Source: Geobacillus genomosp. 3 (GTDB lineage: Bacteria; Bacillota; Bacilli; Bacillales; Anoxybacillaceae). Taken from it: a stretch of DNA of 64,000 nucleotides. Made by a program: the position numbers and the translations under genes. Location: assembly GCF_000445995.2 (NCBI RefSeq), contig NC_022080.4, positions 2,008,001 to 2,072,000 on the forward strand, written 5' to 3'. Positions 27,378 to 36,614 of the stretch are shown in pieces (position 1 is the stretch's first letter; the number at the start of each line of letters is the position of its first letter). Under the pieces are notes generated by a model. The model did no database searches. It had not been told where the DNA came from and was given only the letters and a program-made list of their open reading frames with translations.

Positions 27378-28457
27378 TTACCATTCGATGCGGACTTGCC
27401 GCCCTTGTTCGGACGACTCGTAAATCGCTTCCAGCACTTTGGCGATCGTCAGCCCTTGTTCCGCCGTGCAAAGCGGCGGCGTGTTCTGGGCGATGCTCGT
27501 CAAGAAATGGTCAAGAAGCGCCACCCGTTCGCTTTGGTCGTCAAAATGGAGCGTGACATCAGCCGGAACGCCGTGTTCATTGCGGAACCATTTCACTTCC
27601 TGGCGCTTGCCGGCGATGTTCCACTCCCAGCGCACGCCGCCTTCGGTGCCGAGAAATTCGACATACGCCCGCTCTTCTTCAATGTGCGACGCCCAGCTTG
27701 TTTCAAGCAGCACTGTGGCGTCATTGTCGAGCTGGATGAACGCCGAGGCGAAATCTTCGACCGTATAGGAGGCGTTCGGCGCAAACGACGTTCCCGGCCA
27801 TGCCCCTTGGCGGCGCGGGCCGAACTTGGCGTACGTTTTCCCGGTCACGGCCACCGGATTCGGATTGCCGAGCAGCCAAAGCGTCACATCGAGCATATGG
27901 ACGCCCAAATCAATAAGCGGACCGCCTCCGGAGCGCTCGCGGTCAAAAAACCACGCCCCCCACGCCGGAATGCCGCGGCGGCGCACCCAGCCCGTTTTCG
28001 CGTAATAAATGTCGCCGAACGCGCCTTCTGCGATGCGTTGATAAAGCCATTGCGCCGCTTGGCGGAACCGGTTGTTCAACGACACCATAAACTGTTTTCC
28101 CGATTCGTCGCGGGCGCGGATGATGGCGTCGGCCTCTTCCGCCTTCGTCACCATCGGCTTTTCGCAAAGCACATGTTTCCCGGCCCGCAAGCTGTCGACC
28201 GCCGCTTGGGCGTGCAAAAAGTTCGGCACCGTAATGATGACGGCATCGACATCCGGAGAGGCGAGCAGTTCCTTGTAGTCGCGGTACACGTCACGGATGC
28301 CGTACGTTTTCGCTTTCTCTGCAGCGGCTTTTTCATTGACGTCGCAAATAGCCTGCAAAACAGCGCGTTCAGGCAGGGCGAGCGCCGCTTTGATATGTTC
28401 TTTGGAAATTCCCCCAGCCCCGATCAAGCCGAGGCGGATCGGACGGTTGTTTTCCAT
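27378..28457 (-). CDS. Gfo/Idh/MocA-family oxidoreductase, first gene of the LacI-controlled operon
   Basis: The 359-residue product starts MENNRPIRLGLIGAGGISKE, a Rossmann GxGxxG-type motif, with CEKPMVTKAEEAD near residue 95 (EKP lysine) and LIDLGVHMLDVTLWLLG near 180 (catalytic His). AAGGGGG lies before two adjacent ATG codons (28460 and 28457); spacing favours 28457. The 16-bp palindrome shared with the lacI leader is about 45 bp upstream, so this gene heads a regulated operon. A shadow frame of 447 codons on the other strand reflects high GC. Confidence 0.9.
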   Translation of the reverse strand: MENNRPIRLGLIGAGGISKEHIKAALALPERAVLQAICDVNEKAAAEKAKTYGIRDVYRDYKELLASPDVDAVIITVPNFLHAQAAVDSLRAGKHVLCEKPMVTKAEEADAIIRARDESGKQFMVSLNNRFRQAAQWLYQRIAEGAFGDIYYAKTGWVRRRGIPAWGAWFFDRERSGGGPLIDLGVHMLDVTLWLLGNPNPVAVTGKTYAKFGPRRQGAWPGTSFAPNASYTVEDFASAFIQLDNDATVLLETSWASHIEEERAYVEFLGTEGGVRWEWNIAGKRQEVKWFRNEHGVPADVTLHFDDQSERVALLDHFLTSIAQNTPPLCTAEQGLTIAKVLEAIYESSEQGRQVRIEW

Positions 28458-28498
28458 CATTCTTCCCCCTTGCGTCGATTTACGTTTCTGTCGTTGCT

Positions 28499-28518
28499 TG
28501 ATGTAATCGATTACATCA
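28499..28518. promoter_or_regulatory. LacI-type operator before the sugar operon
   Basis: ATGTAATCGATTACAT (28501-28516) is a perfect 16-bp palindrome with the central CG typical of LacI-family sites; flanking TG/CA extend the symmetry to 20 bp. The same 16-mer recurs at 29593-29608. Confidence 0.85.
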
Positions 28519-28574
28519 GACAACAAAAAAGACTCCTCTGCCCCCGCCGCCGGGAAGAAGCGCCTCCATAGCCC

Positions 28575-29573
28575 CTAGCGCTTCCCCCCACACGACTCGC
28601 GGATCACCAGCCGGTCAGGCAATACAAACTGGCGACGTTCGACGTCATTTCCTTCAATCAATTGAAGCAACAGCTCCATCGCTCTCTGGCCGATCTCAAA
28701 CATTGGCTGGGCGATCGTCGTGAGGCTCGGTTCAAAAATCGAGGCCATTTGGATGTCGTCAAACCCGACGACCGCTATGTCATCGGGAACGCGCCTCCCG
28801 CGGTGGCGAATGGCTTTAACCGCCCCGATCGCCATCTCATCATTGGCGGCGAAAATGGCCGTCGGCGGTTCCTCAAGGGCGAGCAGTTTCAACGTCAAGT
28901 TGTATCCAGACTCGTAGGAAAAATCGCCTTCCTGCACGAGCGCGGCGTCAACGTCAATGTTGTGCTGCGCCAACGCCTGATAATAACCGCGCAGCCGGTC
29001 GCGGCTGAGAATTACGTCTATCGGCCCGGACAAGTGGGCGATGCGGCGATGGCCAAGGCGGATCAAATGCTCTGTCGCCTTGCGGGCGCTGCTGATGTTG
29101 TCAATGGACACGGTCGGGATATCCGTCCCTTCGAGATACTCGCACGCCAAGACGATCGGAAACTGGCGCGCCATCTCTTCCATCAGCTCTTTGCGGATGC
29201 GGGCGGTCAAAAAAATCATCCCGTCGACTTGCCGCTGCGGCAATACGTTCAAATATTGCTCCTCAAGCTGCGCATCGTTTTGCGTATCGCCAAGCAGCAC
29301 TTGATAACCGTGCTCACGGGCAACCGCTTCAATGCCGCGCAGCACTTTCGAGAAAAATGGGTTCGTAATATCGGGCACAACGACGAGCACCGTCTCAGTT
29401 TCCATCCGCCGCAAATACCGGCCGAGCACGTTCGGCTGATAGTTGAGCGCTTCAATTGCCTCAAGCACGCGCCGTTTCGTCTCCTCGGTGACATTGCCGG
29501 CGTTGCGCAATACGCGCGACACAGTCGCTGTCGATACGTTGGCCCGTTTCGCTACATCTTTTATGCTTGCCAT
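28575..29573 (-). CDS. LacI-family transcriptional regulator of the sugar operon
   Basis: The 332-residue product has an N-terminal helix-turn-helix and hinge helix (MASIKDVAKRANVSTATVSR, then LNYQPNVLGRYLRR) followed by a sugar-binding domain: VVVPDITNPFFSKVLRGIE near residue 64, GHRRIAHLSGP and FAANDEMAIGAVKAI near 244. An ATG at 29573 follows GAGAGGA; upstream in-frame ATG codons are rejected. It lies upstream of the oxidoreductase operon with its operator before both, so it represses itself and the operon until an unknown sugar binds. Confidence 0.93.
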   Translation of the reverse strand: MASIKDVAKRANVSTATVSRVLRNAGNVTEETKRRVLEAIEALNYQPNVLGRYLRRMETETVLVVVPDITNPFFSKVLRGIEAVAREHGYQVLLGDTQNDAQLEEQYLNVLPQRQVDGMIFLTARIRKELMEEMARQFPIVLACEYLEGTDIPTVSIDNISSARKATEHLIRLGHRRIAHLSGPIDVILSRDRLRGYYQALAQHNIDVDAALVQEGDFSYESGYNLTLKLLALEEPPTAIFAANDEMAIGAVKAIRHRGRRVPDDIAVVGFDDIQMASIFEPSLTTIAQPMFEIGQRAMELLLQLIEGNDVERRQFVLPDRLVIRESCGGKR

Positions 29574-29592
29574 CGGTGCAATCCTCTCGGTT

Positions 29593-29608
29593 ATGTAATC
29601 GATTACAT
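29593..29608. promoter_or_regulatory. LacI-type operator before the regulator gene
   Basis: A second perfect copy of ATGTAATCGATTACAT lies 20 bp upstream of the lacI-type start codon, implying autoregulation. Confidence 0.85.
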
Positions 29609-29912
29609 TACCATCGTACAGGAAAGACAGGGCGATTGTCAAGCGTTGTTTTTCTTTTCCTTCGCGCGTTCCTGAATGCGATGGGCCGTTGAATGACTTG
29701 AAGGATCCCGCAGCAATTCTTGCGAAAGGCGTTGTCACCGTATCTTTCCCCCATTTCCATAAACACTCGATCGGATGGAGTTGCTGTGTCGGCATGACAA
29801 TCCGATGGCGGCTTCCCTTCTTGGCAAAATGAGGTATACTGAAAGAGAGGAGGTCGAGTGGAAAAAAGAGTTTTTACGCATGTTGGTGCGATAGTTGGGA
29901 GAGGAGAACTCC

Positions 29913-30350
29913 ATGGAAATTAGAAAACCAAACGATTCGGAATACAAAAAGATTTTATCACTCACACCACAAGCATTATTCGAAGGCACATTAGGCGAGG
30001 CAAAACCGTCAGATGAAAAGGTCAAACAACTGATTGAACCATTATTGCAGAAAGGGGGCTATTATTTGATCGCAACAGAGGACCATCAGCTCATGGGTTG
30101 GATTTTAATCGGGGCAAGCCAAGACCCGCTTACTGAGAAAATATATGGATTCATCTACGAGTTGTTTGTTTTGGAAGAATTCAGGGGAAAGGGAATTGCA
30201 AAGAAGTTAATCGAAACCGCCATCGAACATCTTAAACAGGATGGATATTCAGAGGTTCGTTTGCGTGTATATGCAGGGAATCAAGCCATGAAACTGTATG
30301 AAACATTCGGATTCAAGCAGAAAACCATGATCATGAGCATGAACGTGTAA
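29913..30350 (+). CDS. GNAT-family N-acetyltransferase
   Basis: The 145-residue product is a compact GNAT domain: a YELFVLEEFRGKGIAKKLIE segment near residue 90 holds the acetyl-CoA pyrophosphate loop (RGKGIA), and YAGNQAMKLYETFGFKQK near 120 is the usual C-terminal pattern. The ATG at 29913 lies behind GAGAGGAG; an ATG at 29895 has no site. A TATACT hexamer near 29836 is a likely -10. The acceptor is unknown. GC is lower than in neighbours, hinting at separate origin. Confidence 0.88.
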   Translation: MEIRKPNDSEYKKILSLTPQALFEGTLGEAKPSDEKVKQLIEPLLQKGGYYLIATEDHQLMGWILIGASQDPLTEKIYGFIYELFVLEEFRGKGIAKKLIETAIEHLKQDGYSEVRLRVYAGNQAMKLYETFGFKQKTMIMSMNV

Positions 30351-30383
30351 GGGGCATCCTTAGCAGGCGACAGGAAGAAGCGC

Positions 30384-30409
30384 CTTTGCCCGAACGCAAA
30401 GGCGCCCAT
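30384..30409. terminator. Hairpin between convergent genes
   Basis: GCGCCTTTGC and GCAAAGGCGC form a perfect 10-bp stem with a six-base loop between the GNAT and MFS genes. The T-tract is weak in both directions. Confidence 0.6.
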
Positions 30410-30426
30410 CATGGAGTTCAGTCCGA

Positions 30427-31722
30427 TTAATCAATCGCCTGGCGCGCACGGTCTTGAAGCATTTTGACTCCGACGAGCGAAATCAATCCCATGACCACGA
30501 TGTAGAACGAAATCGCGGTCGCGCTGCCATATGTGTGCAGCAGCCACGTGCTGATGAGCGGGGCCGGGCCGCCGGCGATGATGGCCGCCAGCTGGTAGCC
30601 GAGCGAAGCGCCGCTGTAGCGCAGACGCGTCGGGAAGTTTTCCGCGATCATGGCCGCCTGCGGGCCATACAGCATGCCGTGGAACACCATGGCGACGATC
30701 GTCGCCAGAAGAATCAGGGCGACGCTTTTCGTATTCACCAGCCAATAATACGGGAACGCCCAAAGCATCAGCAAAATCGTGCCCGTCATGTAAACGCGGC
30801 GGCGCCCCCACCGGTCGGATAAATGGCCGGAATACACAATGGAAAGTGCATTGATCACCGCGGCGATAATCGTCGCATTGACGAAAATGCTTTTTTCCAT
30901 TTTCAAAAACGTCGTCCCATAGCTGACGATAAACGTGACAAAAATATAGAACGACCCGTTTTCAATCACCCGCGCCAGCGCCGACCAAATGATTTCCCGC
31001 GGGTGTTTGGCCAGCACTTCGCCAACCGGCATTTTGCTTGTTTCTTGTTTGGCGATCGCTTCTTGGAACAGCGGCGACTCCAACACTTTCAGCCGGATGT
31101 ACAACCCGATGACAATGAGCAGAAAGCTGACGAGAAACGGAATGCGCCAGCCCCATGCGTAAAAACTATCGCTGCCCGCCGCCAACATGAGCGTCGTGAC
31201 AAGGGAAGACGACAGCAGCCCAAACGGCACACCCATTTGCGGCAGCGAGGCCATAAACCCGCGCCGCTTGCCTTCTTCCCATTCCATCGCAATCAATATG
31301 GCGCCGCCCCATTCGCCGCCGACCCCGATGCCTTGAATGAGGCGAAGAGCGGTTACCAACACCGGCGCCCATAATCCGATTTGTTCATACGTCGGCATCA
31401 AGCCGATCAACGCCGTCGCCAGCCCCATCAACAGCAAGGTGGCCACCAATGTTGCCTTCCGTCCAATGCGGTCGCCGAAATGGCCGAAAATGGCCGCCCC
31501 GACCGGCCGCGCGACAAACCCTAAGGCAAACGTCGTAAACGACTGCATAAGGGCCACGTATGGATCGCTTTGCGGGAAAAACAGTTGCGGAAAAATGAGC
31601 GCAGCCATCGTCCCATAAAGGAAGAAGTCATACCATTCAATCGTCGTGCCGACCACGCTCGAAATCGCCGCCCGCCTTTTTTGCCGTTTCAATTCGGCGG
31701 CATCGATCATCGTTGTTGCCAC
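30427..31722 (-). CDS. MFS transporter, metabolite:H+ symporter type
   Basis: The 431-residue product has 12 membrane segments and MHS-family signatures: GTTIEWYDFFLYGTMAALIF near residue 25, GHFGDRIGRKATL between helices 2 and 3, and GEWGGAILIAMEW near 128. Relatives carry shikimate, proline/betaine, citrate or aromatic acids with protons. A GTG at 31722 lies 8 nt behind AAAGGAG; earlier ATG codons overlap that site. It is monocistronic. The MaoC gene lies upstream in the same direction with a 219-bp gap. The substrate cannot be read from sequence. Confidence 0.88.
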   Translation of the reverse strand: MATTMIDAAELKRQKRRAAISSVVGTTIEWYDFFLYGTMAALIFPQLFFPQSDPYVALMQSFTTFALGFVARPVGAAIFGHFGDRIGRKATLVATLLLMGLATALIGLMPTYEQIGLWAPVLVTALRLIQGIGVGGEWGGAILIAMEWEEGKRRGFMASLPQMGVPFGLLSSSLVTTLMLAAGSDSFYAWGWRIPFLVSFLLIVIGLYIRLKVLESPLFQEAIAKQETSKMPVGEVLAKHPREIIWSALARVIENGSFYIFVTFIVSYGTTFLKMEKSIFVNATIIAAVINALSIVYSGHLSDRWGRRRVYMTGTILLMLWAFPYYWLVNTKSVALILLATIVAMVFHGMLYGPQAAMIAENFPTRLRYSGASLGYQLAAIIAGGPAPLISTWLLHTYGSATAISFYIVVMGLISLVGVKMLQDRARQAID

Positions 31723-31941
31723 TGCCAACACTCCTTTCGCCATAATCAACCGATCGAAAAATGGATGAATGATAGCTGAAGCGGCCTCAGCCGCTAATCA
31801 CCCGGCTTGTTAGCGCTTCCAAAATAACCCTCTGACCAGCTTCCAAACCAACACTGCACCTGCGCCAGCTGCCAACTGTGGAAAACTCAGCCGTCCTGCT
31901 TTCTTCTGGCCTTTGGCTTGGAAAGGACGTTCACCGACCGC

Positions 31942-32385
31942 CTAGCGGCCCCCTTCCCGCGCCACGAGAACATGCACGATCGCATCGACAACCGTTTCCC
32001 CACGCTGGTTGACGATTTGTTGATGCACGGTCACGAGCCCGGCTTCCTCGCTCCGTTCCGTCAGCTGCTTCACTTCCGATTCCACGTAAATCGTATCGCC
32101 GATTTTCATTGGACGGACGAAACGGAGCGCATCGATGCCGTAAAAGGCGAGCACACACCCCGGCTCCATCACCCACAACCCGGTCGCCGCGGACAGCGTT
32201 AACATCCCGTGGGCGATCCGTTCGCCAAACCGCGTCTGCCGTGCGTACTCGCGGTCGAGATGGAGCGGATAAAAATCGCCGGAAACGCCAGCAAATTGCA
32301 CAATATCAGCTTCCGTCACCGTCCGCCCGCGCGAACGATGGCGCTCGCCTACGGCATATCCTTCAAAAGGGCGGTCAAAACGCAC
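31942..32385 (-). CDS. MaoC-family dehydratase (hot-dog fold)
   Basis: The 147-residue single hot-dog protein has the hydratase motif with catalytic Asp and His: VSGDFYPLHLDREYARQT near residue 33, then GERIAHGMLTLSAATGL near 53. Members hydrate enoyl-CoA or dehydrate hydroxyacyl-CoA. A GTG at 32385 lies 8 nt behind AAGGAGG; the longer frame to 32505 has no site. The acyl-CoA ligase and carboxylase genes at 44-47 kb could share a pathway, but there is no direct link. Confidence 0.88.
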   Translation of the reverse strand: MRFDRPFEGYAVGERHRSRGRTVTEADIVQFAGVSGDFYPLHLDREYARQTRFGERIAHGMLTLSAATGLWVMEPGCVLAFYGIDALRFVRPMKIGDTIYVESEVKQLTERSEEAGLVTVHQQIVNQRGETVVDAIVHVLVAREGGR

Positions 32386-32747
32386 TCCTCTCACCTCCTT
32401 GCGCAAGATCGAAACAACCAGCCTGCTCCCACCCCCTTTCCGCTCCCATTGTTCCAAATAGTGTAAATTTTCAGAACAAATAATCCAAAAGACGACTGGC
32501 ACCAACTGGACTTCAAGAGCTGCGAAAGGCTGCGTCCTTTCTGTCCAGCGCCTGTCATTAGCATATGAACGACAAGCGGGGGATAGAACGATTTGTTCAC
32601 CGTTTCGCGTTTCAAAACGATCATATCTCCCCGCAGCCCAAGGCGAAGCGGTTAGTTTCCCCCGGCCCGTTCCCCACGTCCCCCTGCGCTTCGTTATTCT
32701 GACGGTGAAGCATCCATTTTTTCTTTCCTTATATTTGGAAGCATCCC
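32386..32747. other. Intergenic region upstream of maoC-type gene
   Basis: No gene is supported here. It must contain the MaoC promoter and the end of the next oxidoreductase operon. A stretch near 32510-32600 reads like a dispersed intergenic repeat, but no second copy is visible in this window. Confidence 0.4.
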
Positions 32748-33719
32748 CTATTTCAGTTCAACTACCTCCCCTTCCCGGGCTGAAAGATAGGCAGCTTCCA
32801 CCACTTTCACCGCAGCGACCCCATCCCATGCACTTGCCAGTTCTGTCGGCCTGCCGTAAATGGCATCGATAAACCCTTTTATCATCCAGCTGTATTCGTC
32901 ATCCCCCCAATAGTTCCAACTTGTCCGTTGTCGATCATACGACGAAATAATTTGAGCGAATCCGTCAAAATCAATCGTCCCTTTTGTGCCCGTTACCCGT
33001 AAGGTCAATCCACCCCAGGTCGGGTAGCCAAGAGGTCGAGACCAGCTTGGGTCAATGTCAGCGATAACACCATTGTCAAATTCCAATTGAATATGGCCGA
33101 CATCATCAATTCCATACGGCGACCAAAGAAAGGATCCTATTTCAGCATAGACGGTTTTTACCTCTGCCTTTAGCAGCCAGCGCATCATATCAAGAAGATG
33201 GACAGTGTGGTCCATGACCGCTCCGCCACCGGCTAACTTCCCATCAACAAACCATCCGCCCGGGCATTGCCCTTGATTTGTGCCGTGGAAAGCGAGAATA
33301 TTGCCGATAATTTTGTTCGCTAGCGCCTCTTTCAATTGAAGGGCAGGGGTGTTGAAACGCATTGGGAAGGCGGTGGCTAGCACAAGCTGTTCTGTGTCAG
33401 CCTTTTTAGCCATTTTCTCCGCACTTGCCGTCGATATAGACAGCGGCTTTTCGCAAAGAACATGCTTTTTCGCCTCCAGCGCCGCGAGAGCCAACTCTTC
33501 ATGCCGCGCGTTTTCCGCACAAATGATGACCGCATCGCTTTGGTCCAAAACATCTTTCAGATGACTGAAATAACTCGTCTCATGCTCAATCGCTTTTTTC
33601 TTTCCCCGTTCTTCATTGTCATCGTAAATGCCTACAAACTGTACGCCATCTGTACGGTTTAAAGTGCATGAAAACGCGTCAATATGGACATGGGCTGCAG
33701 AAAGAACACCAACTCTCAT
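32748..33719 (-). CDS. Gfo/Idh/MocA-family oxidoreductase
   Basis: The 323-residue product begins MRVGVLSAAHVHIDAFSCTL. The usual Rossmann glycines are replaced by SAAHVHI, a variation found in some members. It keeps CEKPLSISTASAEKM near residue 95 and MDHTVHLLDMMRWLL near 168 with the catalytic His. It starts 13 bp after the end of the second oxidoreductase gene, so they are co-transcribed with the MFS gene further upstream. An unknown sugar or cyclitol is the likely substrate. Confidence 0.88.
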   Translation of the reverse strand: MRVGVLSAAHVHIDAFSCTLNRTDGVQFVGIYDDNEERGKKKAIEHETSYFSHLKDVLDQSDAVIICAENARHEELALAALEAKKHVLCEKPLSISTASAEKMAKKADTEQLVLATAFPMRFNTPALQLKEALANKIIGNILAFHGTNQGQCPGGWFVDGKLAGGGAVMDHTVHLLDMMRWLLKAEVKTVYAEIGSFLWSPYGIDDVGHIQLEFDNGVIADIDPSWSRPLGYPTWGGLTLRVTGTKGTIDFDGFAQIISSYDRQRTSWNYWGDDEYSWMIKGFIDAIYGRPTELASAWDGVAAVKVVEAAYLSAREGEVVELK

Positions 33720-33732
33720 ATTCTAGCTCCTT

Positions 33733-34674
33733 TCACTCAACAGCGATCGGTTGCCCTCGACGGGCTGATTCAATCGCCAACAAGGCGAGCGTTGTGCTTT
33801 CTATTGCCTCTTCGAAAGGGATAGGAACATCCTTGTTTTCCTTGATGGCCGTTATGAAATCGCTCAGCTCCTTATACCATGGGTCGTTTCTCAACGCGAC
33901 CGCCGGCAGTTCGACAGCCTCCGATTCTGGACTTCTTTCCGTATAGACATGAAGCGGAGCCGACTGTTTATTGCTGTAGGAAAAGAGCTGCCCTTCCTGT
34001 GCCAGCTCAATCTCCTGTGCAAATCCCCCAGGATATCGCCAGCTTCCCTCGATTCGAGAGATGGACCCGTTTTGATGGCGCATTGTAATGAGCGCGTAAT
34101 AATGCTCACGATCAGTTTGCGCATAGATTCTGCTCACCGGGCCAAGAACCCAGCGCAAATAATCGATGTCGTGCAGTGACAGATCGAGAATAACCCCTCC
34201 ACTTTTCGAACAATCTAAAAACCAATCTCCCATCCCTTCAGGAAGTTTGGCGCGGCGCGAACATAAGGCGCTTGTTGGTTTCGTCGGATCAAGGCGTTCT
34301 CTTAACCTTCGATACTCGGGGAAATAACGAAGTACTTGACCGACCATCACTTTCTTGTCGGACTTGGCTGCAGCTTCTTTCATCGCTTGCAAATCCTCAA
34401 ACGTGTGGGCGACCGGTTTTTCCAGAAAAACATGTTTTCCTTTCGCTAACGCCCTCTCAAAAGCGCCGCGGTGCAGGAATGTAGGAAGACAAATATCAAC
34501 CGCCTCGGCATCTAAGTTCAGGGCATCATCGAGACAGTTAACAAATGGAATATCGTGCACACGGCCGCGGTTTGAGGTCGAGTATATGCCTACCACCTCA
34601 ACATTTTTCATCCGCAAGTAGGCATTTAAGTGCACTTTGCCCATGCTGCCGTATCCTAACAAAACAATTTTCAT
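33733..34674 (-). CDS. Gfo/Idh/MocA-family oxidoreductase
   Basis: The 313-residue product starts MKIVLLGYGSMGKVHLNAYL (Rossmann motif GYGSMG), with LEKPVAHTFEDLQAM near residue 89 and LDLSLHDIDYLRWVLG near 160 carrying the catalytic His. The ATG at 34674 lies behind TGAGGGGGA. A longer frame to 34854 overlaps the MFS gene and is rejected. It is the middle gene of a three-gene set: MFS carrier, this enzyme, second oxidoreductase. Confidence 0.9.
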   Translation of the reverse strand: MKIVLLGYGSMGKVHLNAYLRMKNVEVVGIYSTSNRGRVHDIPFVNCLDDALNLDAEAVDICLPTFLHRGAFERALAKGKHVFLEKPVAHTFEDLQAMKEAAAKSDKKVMVGQVLRYFPEYRRLRERLDPTKPTSALCSRRAKLPEGMGDWFLDCSKSGGVILDLSLHDIDYLRWVLGPVSRIYAQTDREHYYALITMRHQNGSISRIEGSWRYPGGFAQEIELAQEGQLFSYSNKQSAPLHVYTERSPESEAVELPAVALRNDPWYKELSDFITAIKENKDVPIPFEEAIESTTLALLAIESARRGQPIAVE

Positions 34675-34756
34675 AGTCTCCCCCTCACAATTGCCGCCGG
34701 ACAAGGCAGGGAAGGGGAAGGCAAATTTTCTGCGCCCCTTCCCCATTCTCCAGCCG

Positions 34757-36001
34757 CTATGCTTTGGCGTTATCATATGTCTTTGTTGACTCTGCTGATA
34801 GTCCTTTTTCTCTAAAGAGCACAAAGAAAACAACAGCAATGACTGCGGCGGCAATGGCTGGATAAAACCAAAATGTTTGCCATTGGACTAAGGCATCCTT
34901 CCCTTGCGCAGTCACTATCGAATTAAACAACTGACCAGCAATCATGTTTCCAAAATACATGCCAATCCCTTGCGTGAACAGCACTAGCAAGCTTTGCGCC
35001 TGTCCTTTGATTTTTTCCCCCGCTTTTTGTTCAGCATAAATAAATCCCGTGACAAAGAAGAAGTCATAGCAAATACCATGGAGAGCAATACCTAAATACA
35101 TGAACCACGTTGCCTCCGCCGGCGCCCCGAAACCGAACAACAAATAGCGGGCAGTCCAGGCGATCATGCCAACAAGCAGCATGTATTTCACGCCAAGGTG
35201 ACGGAAAAAGAATGGGATCAAGAGCATAAAGAAAATCTCTGACATCTGCCCAATCGTCATGACACTGCCGACGTTTTGAAAACCGACCGCGCCAAGAAAC
35301 GGTGAAGTAAACGAGTAGTAAACAGCTAACGGCACGCAAATGAGCAACGAACATACAATAAAGACAAGATAGTTTTTATCTTTTAGCATTTGTAGCGCGT
35401 CAAGGCAAAGCAAATCGCGGACCGATAACGGTTTCCCTTTCGCCGGGGCCGGGGTATGCGGCAATGTAAAGCTGAAAAGACCGAGCAAAATGGCAGCACC
35501 GGCTGCGATTTGAAAAATTGTTGGATGGTCGGAAAAACCGAGCTGCCCAATAAGAAGACCTGCAACAATCCAGCCGATTGTCCCAAATACACGGATGACA
35601 GGGAAATGTTTCACGCTGTCCGGAATGTTATGAAACGCTACATTGTTCGTCAGCGCCAAAGTTGGCATGTACGTAAGCATATAAGTGAAAACTAGCCAAA
35701 CGAGAGCAGTTCCGTTTCCTGCTTTAATTTGTCCGGGAATTAACCAAAGCAAAATCCCACCAACAATATGGAGAAGACCAAGCACTTTTTCAGAGGCAAA
35801 AAACCGGTCAACGACCATTCCTAAGAAAAACGGGGCAATAATCGCAGCAATCGCACCAACTGAATATACTGTGCCGATGATGGAAGATAAACCACTTTTG
35901 GCTAACACCAATCCACCTGTCGCATACCAAGCTCCCCAAACAAAAAACTCAAGAAACATCATGGCTGAAAGTCTTGGAACTACGAATGGCTTTGTCGACA
36001 C
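34757..36001 (-). CDS. MFS transporter of the nucleoside:H+ symporter (NupG-like) type
   Basis: The 414-residue product has 12 membrane helices and starts at a GTG (36001) about 10 nt behind GAGGGAG. The first helix segment MMFLEFFVWGAWYATGGLVL and the loop NNVAFHNIPDSVKHFPVIRV near residue 122 are typical of the NHS group. Many members sit with Gfo/Idh dehydrogenases and import sugars rather than nucleosides. As the first gene of the cluster it likely supplies the substrate of the two following oxidoreductases. Confidence 0.85.
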   Translation of the reverse strand: MSTKPFVVPRLSAMMFLEFFVWGAWYATGGLVLAKSGLSSIIGTVYSVGAIAAIIAPFFLGMVVDRFFASEKVLGLLHIVGGILLWLIPGQIKAGNGTALVWLVFTYMLTYMPTLALTNNVAFHNIPDSVKHFPVIRVFGTIGWIVAGLLIGQLGFSDHPTIFQIAAGAAILLGLFSFTLPHTPAPAKGKPLSVRDLLCLDALQMLKDKNYLVFIVCSLLICVPLAVYYSFTSPFLGAVGFQNVGSVMTIGQMSEIFFMLLIPFFFRHLGVKYMLLVGMIAWTARYLLFGFGAPAEATWFMYLGIALHGICYDFFFVTGFIYAEQKAGEKIKGQAQSLLVLFTQGIGMYFGNMIAGQLFNSIVTAQGKDALVQWQTFWFYPAIAAAVIAVVFFVLFREKGLSAESTKTYDNAKA

Positions 36002-36196
36002 CCCTTGCTCACTCCCTCAGCGAAGAAATTCCCTTTGGCGCCACTTTTCCCTCCCTAAGCCATTCACAGCACCTCACCGCACGCCGGTGCATCACCTCCC
36101 TAGCAATTTATAAATATTCAGTCGCCGCTGAATTTAATCACTTTTTACCCGTCATACAAACAAAAAATCCCGGACTGCTCGCCCGGGATCCTCCTC

Positions 36197-36601
36197 TCAC
36201 ACTTCCACCGTCTTCCCTTCCTCAACGATATGGTAAAGCAAATGGGCCAGATGGTGGATCGGTCCATATTCTTCCTCGCCGTCTTCTGTCATTTCTTCTT
36301 CGTCGGCGAATTCAAGGTCGTTTAAGTAGAGCGCCATAAATTCGTAAAAGTCTTTCAGCTCAAAGCTGTAGCACGCGCTTGGGTCTTCGTTGTCTTCTTC
36401 ATACTGAAGCATTAAGTACGATACGTTGCCTTCGTTGTCCTCGGCATCGAAAAAGACGAAATAACCGATATTGGTGTCAAGGTCAAACAAATGCCGCGTC
36501 CCGCCTTCGGTCGCCTTATCGAACTCATCTTGGCTCAGTTTGCCGACGTTCATCGCTTCGACGTCGTCTTCACGATGGAATTGGACAGTAAACGTTTTCA
36601 T
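36197..36601 (-). CDS. Acidic cytosolic hypothetical protein
   Basis: The 134-residue product is very acidic, especially its end (FADEEEMTEDGEEEYGPIHH near residue 98), and starts MKTFTVQFHREDDVEAMNVG. An AAGGAGGAG site lies before the ATG. It follows the glutaminase gene closely in the same direction (13 bp), so it is probably co-transcribed. I do not recognise a family with known function; no membrane or metal motif is seen. Confidence 0.75.
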   Translation of the reverse strand: MKTFTVQFHREDDVEAMNVGKLSQDEFDKATEGGTRHLFDLDTNIGYFVFFDAEDNEGNVSYLMLQYEEDNEDPSACYSFELKDFYEFMALYLNDLEFADEEEMTEDGEEEYGPIHHLAHLLYHIVEEGKTVEV

Positions 36602-36614
36602 GTTCGTCTCCTCC

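Noticed and set aside
27228..28571. 447-codon frame opposite the Gfo/Idh gene
   Set aside because: Low-complexity Arg/Ala-rich shadow typical of GC-rich coding DNA.
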